Shown piece by piece: positions 54,480-63,514 of a DNA stretch of 64,000 nucleotides. Below the pieces are notes generated by a model. It was not told where the DNA came from, ran no database searches, and saw only the letters and a program-made list of their open reading frames with translations. Source of the DNA: Alentia gelatinosa (lineage: Eukaryota; Annelida; Polychaeta; Phyllodocida; Polynoidae); the NCBI GenBank assembly GCA_950022655.1, contig OX465580.1:128310099-128374098 (forward strand), written 5' to 3'. A program made the translations under genes and the position numbers. Position 1 is the first letter of the stretch; the number at the start of each line of letters is the position of its first letter.

Positions 54480-55350
54480 AGCAGCTCACAGAATCTCTGC
54501 TTGGAGAGTGAATCCGGAGCACTGTTTCTGTGGCTATTGCAATCTGGCACGTAAACTGGCTCCTTCGCCAAATGAAATATGGGACAGGTAACGCCTTCCT
54601 ACGTAATACTTTAAACTTTCGCTGGTTTCCCGCTTATGTGCAGATGCAAGGATAACCAGCACAACCTCTCTCCCCCATTAGGTTCCCCAAATAACTTACT
54701 ATTACTTGTTTATAATGTACACTGATATAGAATAAAGTAGTATCAACCTTTTAAAAGATAAAAGGATACCTTATTAGAATGTTTCTTTAAGAAATATAAC
54801 AGATTTCGCCACGCCCTCTAGCATAAACATGGAGGCATTGCCCATAGGTAACTGGACCGATAGCAGCACGGACCGATAGCACCTGGACTGATGGGACCTC
54901 TTTTCAGTGACACCTGGACTGATGGCACCCGTGCCTGGACTGATGGCACCACTTGCCTAGACTGATGGCACCACTTGCCTGGACTGATGGCACCACTTGC
55001 CTAGACGGATGGCACCACTTGCCTAGACGGATGGCACCACTTGCCTAGACTGATCATCAGTCTGATGGCAGCACCTCACTTTTTTACCTGGACTTATTGG
55101 CAACTCTTGATTTATGTGTTTAAATGGTAAATATCTCCCATATGGTTAAATATATATGCCCATAATTCATTTAAAGTTAAAGTGTGGGTATGGCCAGCCG
55201 TGTAGCCGGCCGGGACCGCGGGTGGCCGGCCGGGACCCCAGGCGGTACCCATAGTGCACCAAAAGATGGCTGGCGTTACCTGGCCTATAATTTGAGTAAG
55301 CAAATAGCCCAGGCTTCCAGGCTATGCCTCTGCGGCTACTGCAATCTGGC
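54480..55350. repeat. Dispersed repeat copy 2 with an inserted TA3 relic
   Basis: About 54620-54845 matches 16985-17215 (ACCAGCACAACCTCTCTCCC, TTACTATTACTTGTTTATAA, CACGCCCTC). 55237-55350 resumes the match (AAAAGATGGCTGGCGTTACC, CCAGGCTTCCAGGCTA). Between them, 54850-55090 is a TA3 relic: ACTGGACCGATAGCAGCACG, then about six tandem units of CTAGACTGATGGCACCACTT. Confidence 0.68.
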
Positions 55351-55604
55351 ACGTTGTCACTTATAGTAAATCGTATTTACTGCCAACCGTCATCTCCCTC
55401 ACTCATTGATCTCGGCATCCCGTCTCGTCTAATAACATCAACCCTGACGTGGTGAGACCGTCGTAAACTGACCACGTGGTACACCGTATCCCCGCAGAGC
55501 AAATGGTTTCTGACAACAGGCAGCTCGGTAATCTCATCTCATATGGATTTCTTTGTTCTATCAATGTGACTCATCAGTCTTAAAATGATAGAGTTAGATG
55601 GAGA

Positions 55605-55886
55605 CTCACGAGATGAATATAACTTGGTCCGTACTCCAACGAATTGGACCGCGGAGTAATTCAAGAATCGAAGCTGAGTGAATTACTCTGCGGTCAAATG
55701 AGGTGGAGTGCAGACCTAGTTATTTTCATCGAGTGGGTTTCTGATTTCATTTCACCCCGTATAACATTATGAATTGATAAAATGAATCACCCAATTAGCC
55801 ATTGAGTATCGGGTACACTACCTTCACGGCTGTGGAATATGAGTTTCAAATGTTAAATCTATGGAGAAAAATACTGGGGTAAGATA
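55605..55886 (+). mobile_element. HP6 element
   Basis: The hairpin (CTTGGTCCGTACTCCA...TGGAGTGCAGACCTAG) has inner arms GACCGCGGAGTAATTCA and their complement, tip CAAGAATCGAAGCTGAGTG. The tail runs from TTTCATTTCACCCCG to GGGGTAAGATAA, with CAAATGTTAAATCTATGGAG. Non-coding. Confidence 0.84.
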
Positions 55887-56128
55887 ATTTTCGATATGTG
55901 CAACCTTTAGGTCTGTTTCTATCTGCTGAATTTTGGCTTCCGATGAATTTGTGGGCCACCACCGACAGATTCATGTTTGGTATACAGTGAAGTTGGTACC
56001 GTGGAAATTCGGTACCGGTGAAATCGATACCATCCGAATTCGGTACTGGTGAAATAGATACCTCTGCGGTCGTGGGCTATGTCGCCCGTGTGGCGGTCGA
56101 GTCGGCCGTTTTTGGTGTGGCAGTGTTA

Positions 56129-56552
56129 AGGCAGGCGTTCACCAACCACGACAAGGCTACGACAAGAGAAAGTTCCTATCGGCGACTTGTCGCAGCCTTG
56201 TCGTGAGAAGGGGGGCTTTACGACAGCGTTGTCGGGGCGTGTTCTAGACGTTGCTGGTTTCCGTAAAAAAGGCGTCCACTACGACAGTGATATCGAGGAA
56301 ACCACAACACTCCACGACAAGGGTCCAGTCGTGGCAAAAATCGAACATGTTCATAACCTTGTCGGAAGGCCCCCGACAGGCCCCCGACAAGCTTCCAGTC
56401 GCAGCCTGCTGTTGCCTTGTCATAGACTCTTGTCGGGAACTAGGTTCTACCAACCACGACAAGGCTAGGACAAGCCTTCCAATCGTAGGCCTGTCGTGGA
56501 CCTTGTCAGAAAGCCATTGTCGTAGCCTTGTCGTGGTTGGTGGACACCCCCC
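56129..56552. mobile_element. TT3 inverted-repeat element
   Basis: 424 bp with ends GGCGTTCACCAACCACGAC and GTCGTGGTTGGTGGACACC, between exact TTA duplications (56126-56128, 56553-56555). The interior is dominated by CTTGTCG/CGACAAG. Open frames of about 100 codons on both strands are artefacts of this repetitive interior. Confidence 0.87.
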
Positions 56553-56555
56553 TTA

Positions 56556-56880
56556 AGGGTTATGGTTAGGCTAGGGCAGGATTAGGGTTAGGGTTAGGGT
56601 TAGGGTTGGGTCAGGGTCAGGGTCAGGGTTAGGATGAGGGTCAGTGTAAGGGTCAAGATCAGGATTAAGGTTAGGGTCAGTGTGAGGGTCAGGACCAGGG
56701 TTAGGGTAGGGTCATGGCTAGGGTCAGGGTTAGAGTTATAGGATGAGGGTAGAGTCAAGGTAAGGGTCAAGGTAGGATTAGGGTCAGGGTTCAGGTTAGG
56801 GTAAGGGTATGGTCAGAGTTAGGGTTAGGATTAGGGTTAAGGTTAGGGTAGGGTAAAGGTTAGGGTTAGGGTTATGGTAG
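56556..56880. repeat. Interstitial telomere-like tract (TTAGGG)n, degenerate
   Basis: Perfect TTAGGG runs at about 56585-56608 pass into variants GTCAGGG, TAGGGTAGGG and AAGGTTAGGG over about 325 bp. A further scatter lies at 57018-57065. TTAGGG is the ancestral animal telomere repeat, so this is an internal relic or array rather than a chromosome end. It begins within a few bases of the TT3 right end. Confidence 0.88.
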
Positions 56881-57456
56881 ACTTGCTCAAGTCTTTGATT
56901 ATGGACATTCATATTCAAAATAATTAATAGATTTGAAATAAAGTATTTTGCAGTGTCCTCAAGGAGCGGTGAGGTAGGTGGAAGGGTCACCATAGGATGC
57001 AGGGACTGGAGCCAGTCTAGGGTAAGGGTTATAGGATGAAGGTAAGGTAGGATTTGGGTTAGAGTTATTTATTTCAGTTGGTAGTTCTAATTGACTGGGT
57101 CTGTGTATGCAGGTCAGGTTAAAAGGAAGTCTCAAAATGTTTGTGCTGAATAATTTTAGAAAGGGCGGGCTGGCTGACAGGTCAGCGGGTACACGTGTGG
57201 TCAGGTGGCCGGCCGGGACCCCGGGCGGTACCGAAATCACCCGTTTCACGGACCGAACCCGGAGCGGTAGCGAATTGACCTGCGGACCGAATCTGCTTTG
57301 GTATCGAGTCCACTAGTATTCTTAATTTGGTTTCGGAAATCGGCAAGTGTAAACAGAAAATAGAAATTAATTCCGGTCAATTCAACAAGGTTTGCTTCTT
57401 CTGGGAATTGAGTTCAGCAAGATTGATTAAAGTCCGTCGGCAGGTGGAAACAGATC

Positions 57457-58479
57457 ATCGACAAACGAAATAGGCCTTTCCCTTGTGCTGTTCCTTGATA
57501 CAAAAATACCCACTGGTATTAAAATGTTCTACTTAGTGCGCCGAGGGGGTTGGGGTAAGGATGAGAAGGTAGAACAACCGTAAGGGTTGAAAAACACATG
57601 CCAATTTAGGATAGATTTTTTTTTTTTTTTTTAGATCAAATTTTTATTCTGGATATGACAAGGCAAATTATGCCTGTTTTCTGTCAGTACCAGCAGGAAT
57701 AAGCTTCGATTGATACATTATTTTTGGGCTGTATGCGTAAAGATAGCTAACTAACTAATACTAGTACAAGTAGTAAGTAGATACTATGACCTTCAACTTA
57801 ATCAACAAATGGCCATTTTGATCTTTCATAGTACAATCGATACATGCGAGTTATGATTATGTGATTAATTTTTGGCGAGTACATATGAACGCTGTGATAT
57901 CACAGTTGTTGGAACATGGTATAATTTGAACGATACACAAGTAATATGATATCGGTATATAAACACATTTTCTAAATATAGAAAGCAGGCAAGAAACATA
58001 TATCTATTCATAAATATCCTAAAATAACATACTATACAATTATTACAGACAAATACAATAACAACCATGAGAAGCCAAGCGTAGACCCATTATAGACTGG
58101 GTATCCCATAACTCGTTTCGCTTATTTTATAACATAAAATAGATGAATGTCCCTCTACTATGGGCATGGAGGAAAACGCGCATGAAATTATCATAAACAT
58201 ATGTATGTTACACAACCACAAATACCAACTTCTGCTACGGAATTAGTAATAATTATATGCCACCATTGTACTGTAGTATATGAAACGTATCGACATACTT
58301 TGAATGAATATAGTTGTGATTATGAGACGTTTTATCGGAAGAAAAATGCGGTACCTGAGTATGTATAACAATAAGGTAAATACACTTGATTGAAATACTA
58401 ACTGCCAAGGATTTTTTATCTTTCTTTGATGCGATTAAAGGAGTGATTAGTGAATAGTTCATCTCCTCTTGTCAGTGCC
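57457..58479. other. Unassigned AT-rich DNA with a poly-T tract
   Basis: A T run at about 57618-57632 is followed by TTTTTATTCTGGA, as at 25494 and 42716. The rest, about 1 kb, has no supported gene. Confidence 0.4.
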
Positions 58480-59190
58480 ACCCACGACCGTTCTCAGATT
58501 GGGAATGGTTGATAGAGGTGGTGTATAGGGATTTCAACAGATTTCTACTCCAGATGGCGTGACAATCGATATACAAAACGGAAGCATCAAGAACCACTCT
58601 CCCAGCAGAGATCCTGCGCTCTACTTCCTGTGGTCGCTTGTATCTCTGCCCCAACTAGCCTCTTTGGGCTAAAATCTGGCCCATACGCCAGTTTCTTAAA
58701 TATCCTAAATTCTAAGGGCTTTTGGGGGTATTTTGTGTTCTACTTGTAAATAGCGATGAACCTATTTATATGGTAAATAAAATACTCTCATTCCCGTTAT
58801 CATTTATTTCAAACCAGACACAGTCTCTGGGATTACTTTCTACAGTGGAAAGCACCTCATGTGTTGCAGGGTTTTGTTTGGAAACATAACACATGTGCTC
58901 ACTTGAGGGGGCAGTCTAAGCAACTGTGGATTCACATTATAAAATGGTTTAATTCTGAAAAAGAAACAGTTGGATTGTCTGTGAAGCTCCTTTAACAATT
59001 CCCATAATTCCATACTCATGATATGTGAGTTGTTTGACTTGTACAACTTTTGACAGTTGCCTTGTTTTGAATCTGAAATGTTCGCTGGTCTCCCCTGTCC
59101 TTAGTGGATACCAAAGGAACAGGCTTTGGGCTGAGGCAGAGACTAAGCCAGCGCTAGCGCCGCCAAAGATCTGGGGGGAGAGTGATCAAG
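58480..59190 (-). repeat. Dispersed 1-kb repeat, copy 2
   Basis: Reverse-complement counterpart of 10430-11480: GAAGCTCCTTTAACAATTCC, CATGATATGTGAGTTG, GTTCGCTGGTCTCCCCTGTC, CACATGTGCTCACTTGAGG and CTACTTCCTGTGGTCGC are all present in the matching order. It lacks the 469-bp duplication. Confidence 0.77.
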
Positions 59191-59362
59191 AACGCCATCC
59201 ACCTTTTCCACACTCACGCCATCTTGTATTGACCGTCAAAGTAGGTCACATCGACCATATTTAAGTTCTATGAGCCACTTCAAATATATCTTGGGCACAT
59301 GACGGTCATAGCGTAACTTGGGTTTCGCCCCCGCCTTCAAACTTCGATGCAAAGCCTCTCCC

Positions 59363-59662
59363 GGGACCTGTTTCAGTAGTTTTGTGACATGTCTAGATGG
59401 CGTCTGTGACACCATAGGGACAGATCACAAGATTGCAATCGATGACACGCGGAGTTTCACTCACTTCTCGTAGGAATTAAGCAATGACACTTTAACATGA
59501 GTAGGAGATACATATAACCTATAATCGTTCCAAATATGAAGAAGATTGGGCACTCCGATTTTCTGATATTTGCTAGTCTTTTTTCCGCTGTTGCTTGCAC
59601 TGTTGGTGCCGCTGTTGATGTCTGTCTAGGCCTAATGTCACAAGCCTACTGAAACAGGTCCC
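59363..59662. mobile_element. FB1 inverted-repeat element, copy 3
   Basis: 300 bp with ends GGGACCTGTTTCAGTAG and CTACTGAAACAGGTCCC. The interior (ATGTCTAGATGGCGTCTGTG, TAGACAGACATCAACA on the complement) matches the two other copies in inverted orientation. Non-coding. Confidence 0.88.
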
Positions 59663-60119
59663 TGTTGTTAGTTTTGGGATTCCCCACCTCCCTGTCCGTA
59701 TTAGGCCAGCTGTTTAGTGTCACTCTAATAATGACACAGTAGCGCCACCGATGTAGGAATCAGGATGTCCGATTTCTTTGGTCCGCCAGTCTTCGTTCGT
59801 TCACATTAATGTAAAATAAATTCTTAATACACAGATAACAGCGTGTAGTTATTACGCGACTTACACCAGTAGGTATATAGGAATAGGAAGTAATGGTATG
59901 TATAAAAATGGAACTCCAAAGGTGGACAATTAAAAAGTGTCAAGTCAGTGGGTCTGTGCTTAACCCATTTGGCAGGCGCCCAATCAGCTTGTTCTACACC
60001 CTCTTTCCCAGCCTGTCAACATGGGGCTGCGAGTTCTCAACCCATAAAAGCCCATCTCCCAAACAACACACCTCACTATCTCCCGTCACTGATCAGTGAA
60101 CCAGCCACACTCAGCAGTA
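59663..60119. other. Unassigned DNA
   Basis: About 450 bp; the open frames at 59893-60166 lack features and run into a poly-G tract (60120-60136). Confidence 0.4.
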
Positions 60120-60139
60120 GGGGGGGGGGGGGGGGGCGG

Positions 60140-60362
60140 CATGGGAGGGGCCCTGTAAAACTGTGATACTGGACCCTTTTTCTGTTAGGCCATAGAAAGC
60201 GAGGGACGATGAGGGTCAACTTTATTCAACACTTATGGACGACCTTATGGATGTCTGATACTGTCTTAGTAAACAAACTTAAATATTACCAAACGATAAC
60301 CCTTGTACGAAGGTATGAACAAGTGTCTTTATGTAAGATCCTAGATAATTCAGTGGCTCCCA
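60140..60362 (-). mobile_element. FB3 element, diverged copy
   Basis: ACTTTATTCAACACTTATGG, AACGATAACCCTTGTACGAA and ATGTAAGATCCTAGATAATT are diverged complements of FB3 words in the matching order. The ends are weak. Confidence 0.5.
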
Positions 60363-60730
60363 GGTATTATGTACCTTCTATATCAACATATTGAACACTG
60401 GTGTAAAGTTCTGGACTCTGCATCCCTATGATGACCAATTATATTGGTTTCTAAGTGAAGGGATTAGTCATCTAAATTGTCTGTATTCAGTAGTGCCAAA
60501 ATGACTGCATTAAGACAGTTGTCATTTTGTAGCAGATTCTCACTGTCTTGTTATTGACCGTACAGCGTCCATGTAATGAATGGCATGTTTACCCTCATTA
60601 TCAATTGCTCTAGTTCCCGGTTTAGCCACACGGTGGCAGGATGCTCTAACATGACACCTGAGTTGTTAGTGACATATGCGAGAGACCGCAACAAGACTAT
60701 AGAGGAAACCCATGAAAGTTTAGGGTCTGA
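60363..60730. other. Unassigned DNA
   Basis: No supported feature over about 370 bp. Confidence 0.4.
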
Positions 60731-60993
60731 GCTCGTATCCCATCGAGTTTGAATCACCTAGTAATTCACAAGGCGAAGCCACGTGAATTACTATGTGATT
60801 CAAATGAGATGGGATCGAGCTCTGACCAAAAACTTGAATGGGTTTCTGAATTTATCTCACCCTTAACATTGACTAATGAGCTAACATTTGTGACATTATC
60901 GCCCATTGGATATATTTCTTAAATATCTAATGGGCGTTAGATACGAGTTCCCAATGTTAAGTCTATGGAGAAAAAATATTTGGGGTGAGATAA
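60731..60993 (+). mobile_element. HP5 element
   Basis: The hairpin has arms ATCCCATCGAGTTTGAATCA and its near complement, tip CACAAGGCGAAGCCACGTG. The tail runs from TTTATCTCACCC to GGGGTGAGATAA, with CAATGTTAAGTCTATGGAG. The most complete HP5 copy in the window. Non-coding. Confidence 0.87.
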
Positions 60994-61193
60994 TGGTCAA
61001 TCCTCATTGGCTGTGGCTTCAAGAGCTAATCACTGTCCAAAGCTTGCAAGCTCACCCTATAGCAAGATGCCACCTGCTGTCTTTATAAAAACCGAAAAAT
61101 CTGTCATTAAATGCAGTTGGGTTCTTGACTCATAGCAGTAGCTCATACATCTGAGTTAGAGTCCTTACTCCCTTACTCTTATACTGGAGACAC

Positions 61194-61400
61194 ACCAAGC
61201 GATAAACGCAGCACTTTCCGGAATCGCCAACACAAAATGATGAGTATATGAGCTATAATTTCATATTTCACCTGACTATTGCCTATGATACGCTAAAGTA
61301 TTGGTGGGAGATATTACTATGAAATAGTATCGCACATACATGCTATTTCATGTTGTCAATTCCGGAGATCGCTGCCGTTTCTCGCTTGGTGTATCCCCAG
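61194..61400. mobile_element. FB4 inverted-repeat element
   Basis: About 207 bp with ends CTGGAGACACACCAAGCGA and TCGCTTGGTGTATCCCCAG. Inner complementarity continues through TCCGGAATCGCC and its near match. The single-copy family assignment is by inverted ends only. Non-coding. Confidence 0.7.
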
Positions 61401-61591
61401 CTTGAAGGTCTACCCCTAGCTACTCTAGGCCTCTATGTTTTACACAGGTTTACGTCAAGGAAACATGGCAATTTTACGATAGGTATGGAGGTACTTCTAC
61501 GCTCATATGGAAAACCTTCAAGACAGGTTGCATTCTGGTCGTCTTTCATACAGATCTCTGCTGGTATGCAATCACATAAGTATTAGGGTTA

Positions 61592-62038
61592 AGGCGGGCG
61601 TCCACTAACCACGCCAAGGCTACGACAAGTGCCGACAAGAAAGTTCCAATAAGCGCTTGTTGCAGCCTTGTCGTAAGAAGGGGGGGGGGGGGTCTGCGAC
61701 AGTGGTGTCGGGGCGTGTCGTAGACGTCGCTGGTTGCCGTAAAAAGGCGTCCATGGTACCGACACACTACGACAGTGATATCGAGGAAACCACAACACTC
61801 CACGACAAAGGTCTAGTCGTGGCAAAAATCGGACATGTTCGATATTGTCGTAGCCTTGTCGGAAGGCCCCCGACAAGCTTCCAGTCGCAGCCTGTCGTGG
61901 CCTTGTCGTAGACTCTTGTCGGGAACTAGGGTCCACCAACCGCAACAAGGCTACGACACGCTTTCCAATCGTAGGCCTGTCATGGACCTTGTCGGAAGGC
62001 CATTGTCGTAGCCTTGTCGTGGTTGGTGGACGCCCCCC
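61592..62038. mobile_element. TT3 inverted-repeat element
   Basis: 447 bp with ends AGGCGGGCGTCCACTAACCA and GGTTGGTGGACGCCCCCC, TTA on the left (61589-61591) and TTG on the right. A 14-base G run at 61679-61692 replaces a shorter G tract seen in the other copies. Non-coding. Confidence 0.85.
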
Positions 62039-62783
62039 TTGAGACTATAATAAAGCATCGCTTGACAAAAACTTCCCTGGATTCTTATGGCTGGTCATAT
62101 GTATGTGTATGGAAAGGTATATGGATGTAGAAATATAGGGATAAACAACTGGAAGTATGCAGGTAGGGAACAAAGAAACACATTCAGAAAAGTCCATATG
62201 ACATATGAGAAGAAACAAAATGCGGGTGACAGATTTGTAAATGCTGCTCCAATTCCCATCCCATCACCCAGTAGACCGATCCTACCTGTACCCTACTCAT
62301 GATTGAGACCTACGGTAATTATAGGTTCAGAGATGGTAGTTGTAGGTAAAGACTTGTACCCACTGCGCTCCCGATACACCCCGATGGGCCTTATGATTGA
62401 CTTTCTGATTCAAAATTACAAATTTGATTCATTGGCTTTTATGTTTGGTATTTCTAATCATAGTGTATTTGGATGTCTATGGGGGCTAATGGGAGGCAGT
62501 GGGTGAGGAGTTTAACATTCTTTGGATATATCCTTGAATGTCTGGAGACCTTTTAAACCTTTCTTTAAGGTACACCAGCAAGACAAACATTAGTTTTCTA
62601 CCAATTTTCTTGTGTCATTTTTTTTTTACATTAGATACAAAATAATTGACTTCCATTTGAAACTGGGAATAATTCGGGAGGTATATATCTAGGTCTTTAC
62701 TGTACAATAAAGAAGAAATTACTTTATGGACCTACTTACTGATCACCACTGAAGTTTATGAACGTTTATTTTTCTATCAAATA
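62039..62783. other. Unassigned DNA
   Basis: About 745 bp. Two adjoining plus-strand frames of about 70 codons (62087-62302, 62303-62506) have no recognisable domain or splice context. Confidence 0.35.
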
Positions 62784-63096
62784 CTTTATTCTACCCCTAA
62801 TAAAAAACTCCATAGGCTTAACATTGGGTCACTGTATTCAGTCTGGAGTTCAGAAAAATGAAAAATATCGCTCTAGTGGGATACACTTGACAAATGACGT
62901 CATTTGTTAATGTAGAAGTAATTTAGACGGGCGGGGTAGGATAAATTCTAAACCAAACTCGAGTTAGTCGTGTTATTGTTCATCGCACTTCAGCAAGATC
63001 GTGTATTACTGCTCTTGGCTTGGCCTCGCGCAGTAATATGTGATCTTGCCGTCGTGCGATAAACAACAACACAACTAACTCTTGTTTGGTTTCTCC
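62784..63096 (-). mobile_element. HP2 element (tail then hairpin)
   Basis: It starts TTTATTCTACCCC, with CATAGGCTTAACATTGGG and AATGACGTCATTTGTT. The inner end is GGGGTAGGATAAA at about 62932-62944. The hairpin is at 62950-63096, tip on the minus strand GCGCGAGGCCAAGCCAAGAGC. Same family as 26732 and 32478, inverted. Confidence 0.9.
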
Positions 63097-63407
63097 ATAT
63101 CATTTGCGTCTGTATGATGTACAGTTCTTACAGTGAAGCCTAAACATATTAGCTTATATGTTATAAGCGAATTATTGAACTATCAAAGTTTACCTTGATC
63201 CAGAACGACCTTACACCTCATCCCATCTCTCATCCTTCTTTCATGTCTTTTTTTTCTGCGCTCCTATATAATTCATTCTAGACATGATTGATACAGAGTG
63301 GTTTCCCCAATGCTAATTATGGATGATTATCAGGAGGAATGTATACGATGATTGCCTATCGCCTAATCTTAAAACGAATGATTAAAATTTTTTTTTTTAT
63401 TATACAG
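63097..63407. other. Unassigned DNA
   Basis: About 310 bp, no supported gene. It ends in a T-rich tract that could serve as a polypyrimidine tract for the next feature. Confidence 0.4.
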
Positions 63408-63514
63408 AGACATTCTGCTGGGTGGCAGGTCTTGTGTGTCTCGCTCTAACAGTAGTACATATTGTGGTCATTATAACAATTTTGCACAGTCATAGGTTGA
63501 TAGGTGAAATATGA
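63408..63514 (+). CDS. Candidate exon with a membrane segment
   Basis: A T-rich tract and ACAG (ending 63407) precede a plus-strand frame, entered after two bases, of 34 codons to TGA at 63512-63514. It includes WVAGLVCLALTVVHIVV, a strongly hydrophobic stretch, then HSHRL. The shape is of a last membrane helix and short tail, or of an exon ending earlier at a GGTGAAAT donor near 63502. No family recognised. Hydrophobicity may be coincidental in T-rich DNA. Confidence 0.35.

Larger units (their letters stand above)
55910..57456. mobile_element. Possible TT11 element enclosing TT3 and the telomere-like tract
   Basis: GGTCTGTTTCTATCTGC (from 55910, TTA to its left) and GCAGGTGGAAACAGATC (ending 57456) are inverted. 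The inner flanks both carry GGTACC-G and GAAAT words. If real, the element is 1.5 kb and carries TT3 and a TTAGGG-like tract. The right flank lacks TTA and boundaries are uncertain. Confidence 0.45.

Noticed and set aside
56187..56556. Overlapping 90-100 codon frames
   Set aside because: Both strands are open inside the CTTGTCG-rich interior of TT3; similar frames appear in the TT3 copy at 61592.
56556..56880. True chromosome end
   Set aside because: The tract is short and degenerate, and ordinary sequence continues for more than 7 kb beyond it.
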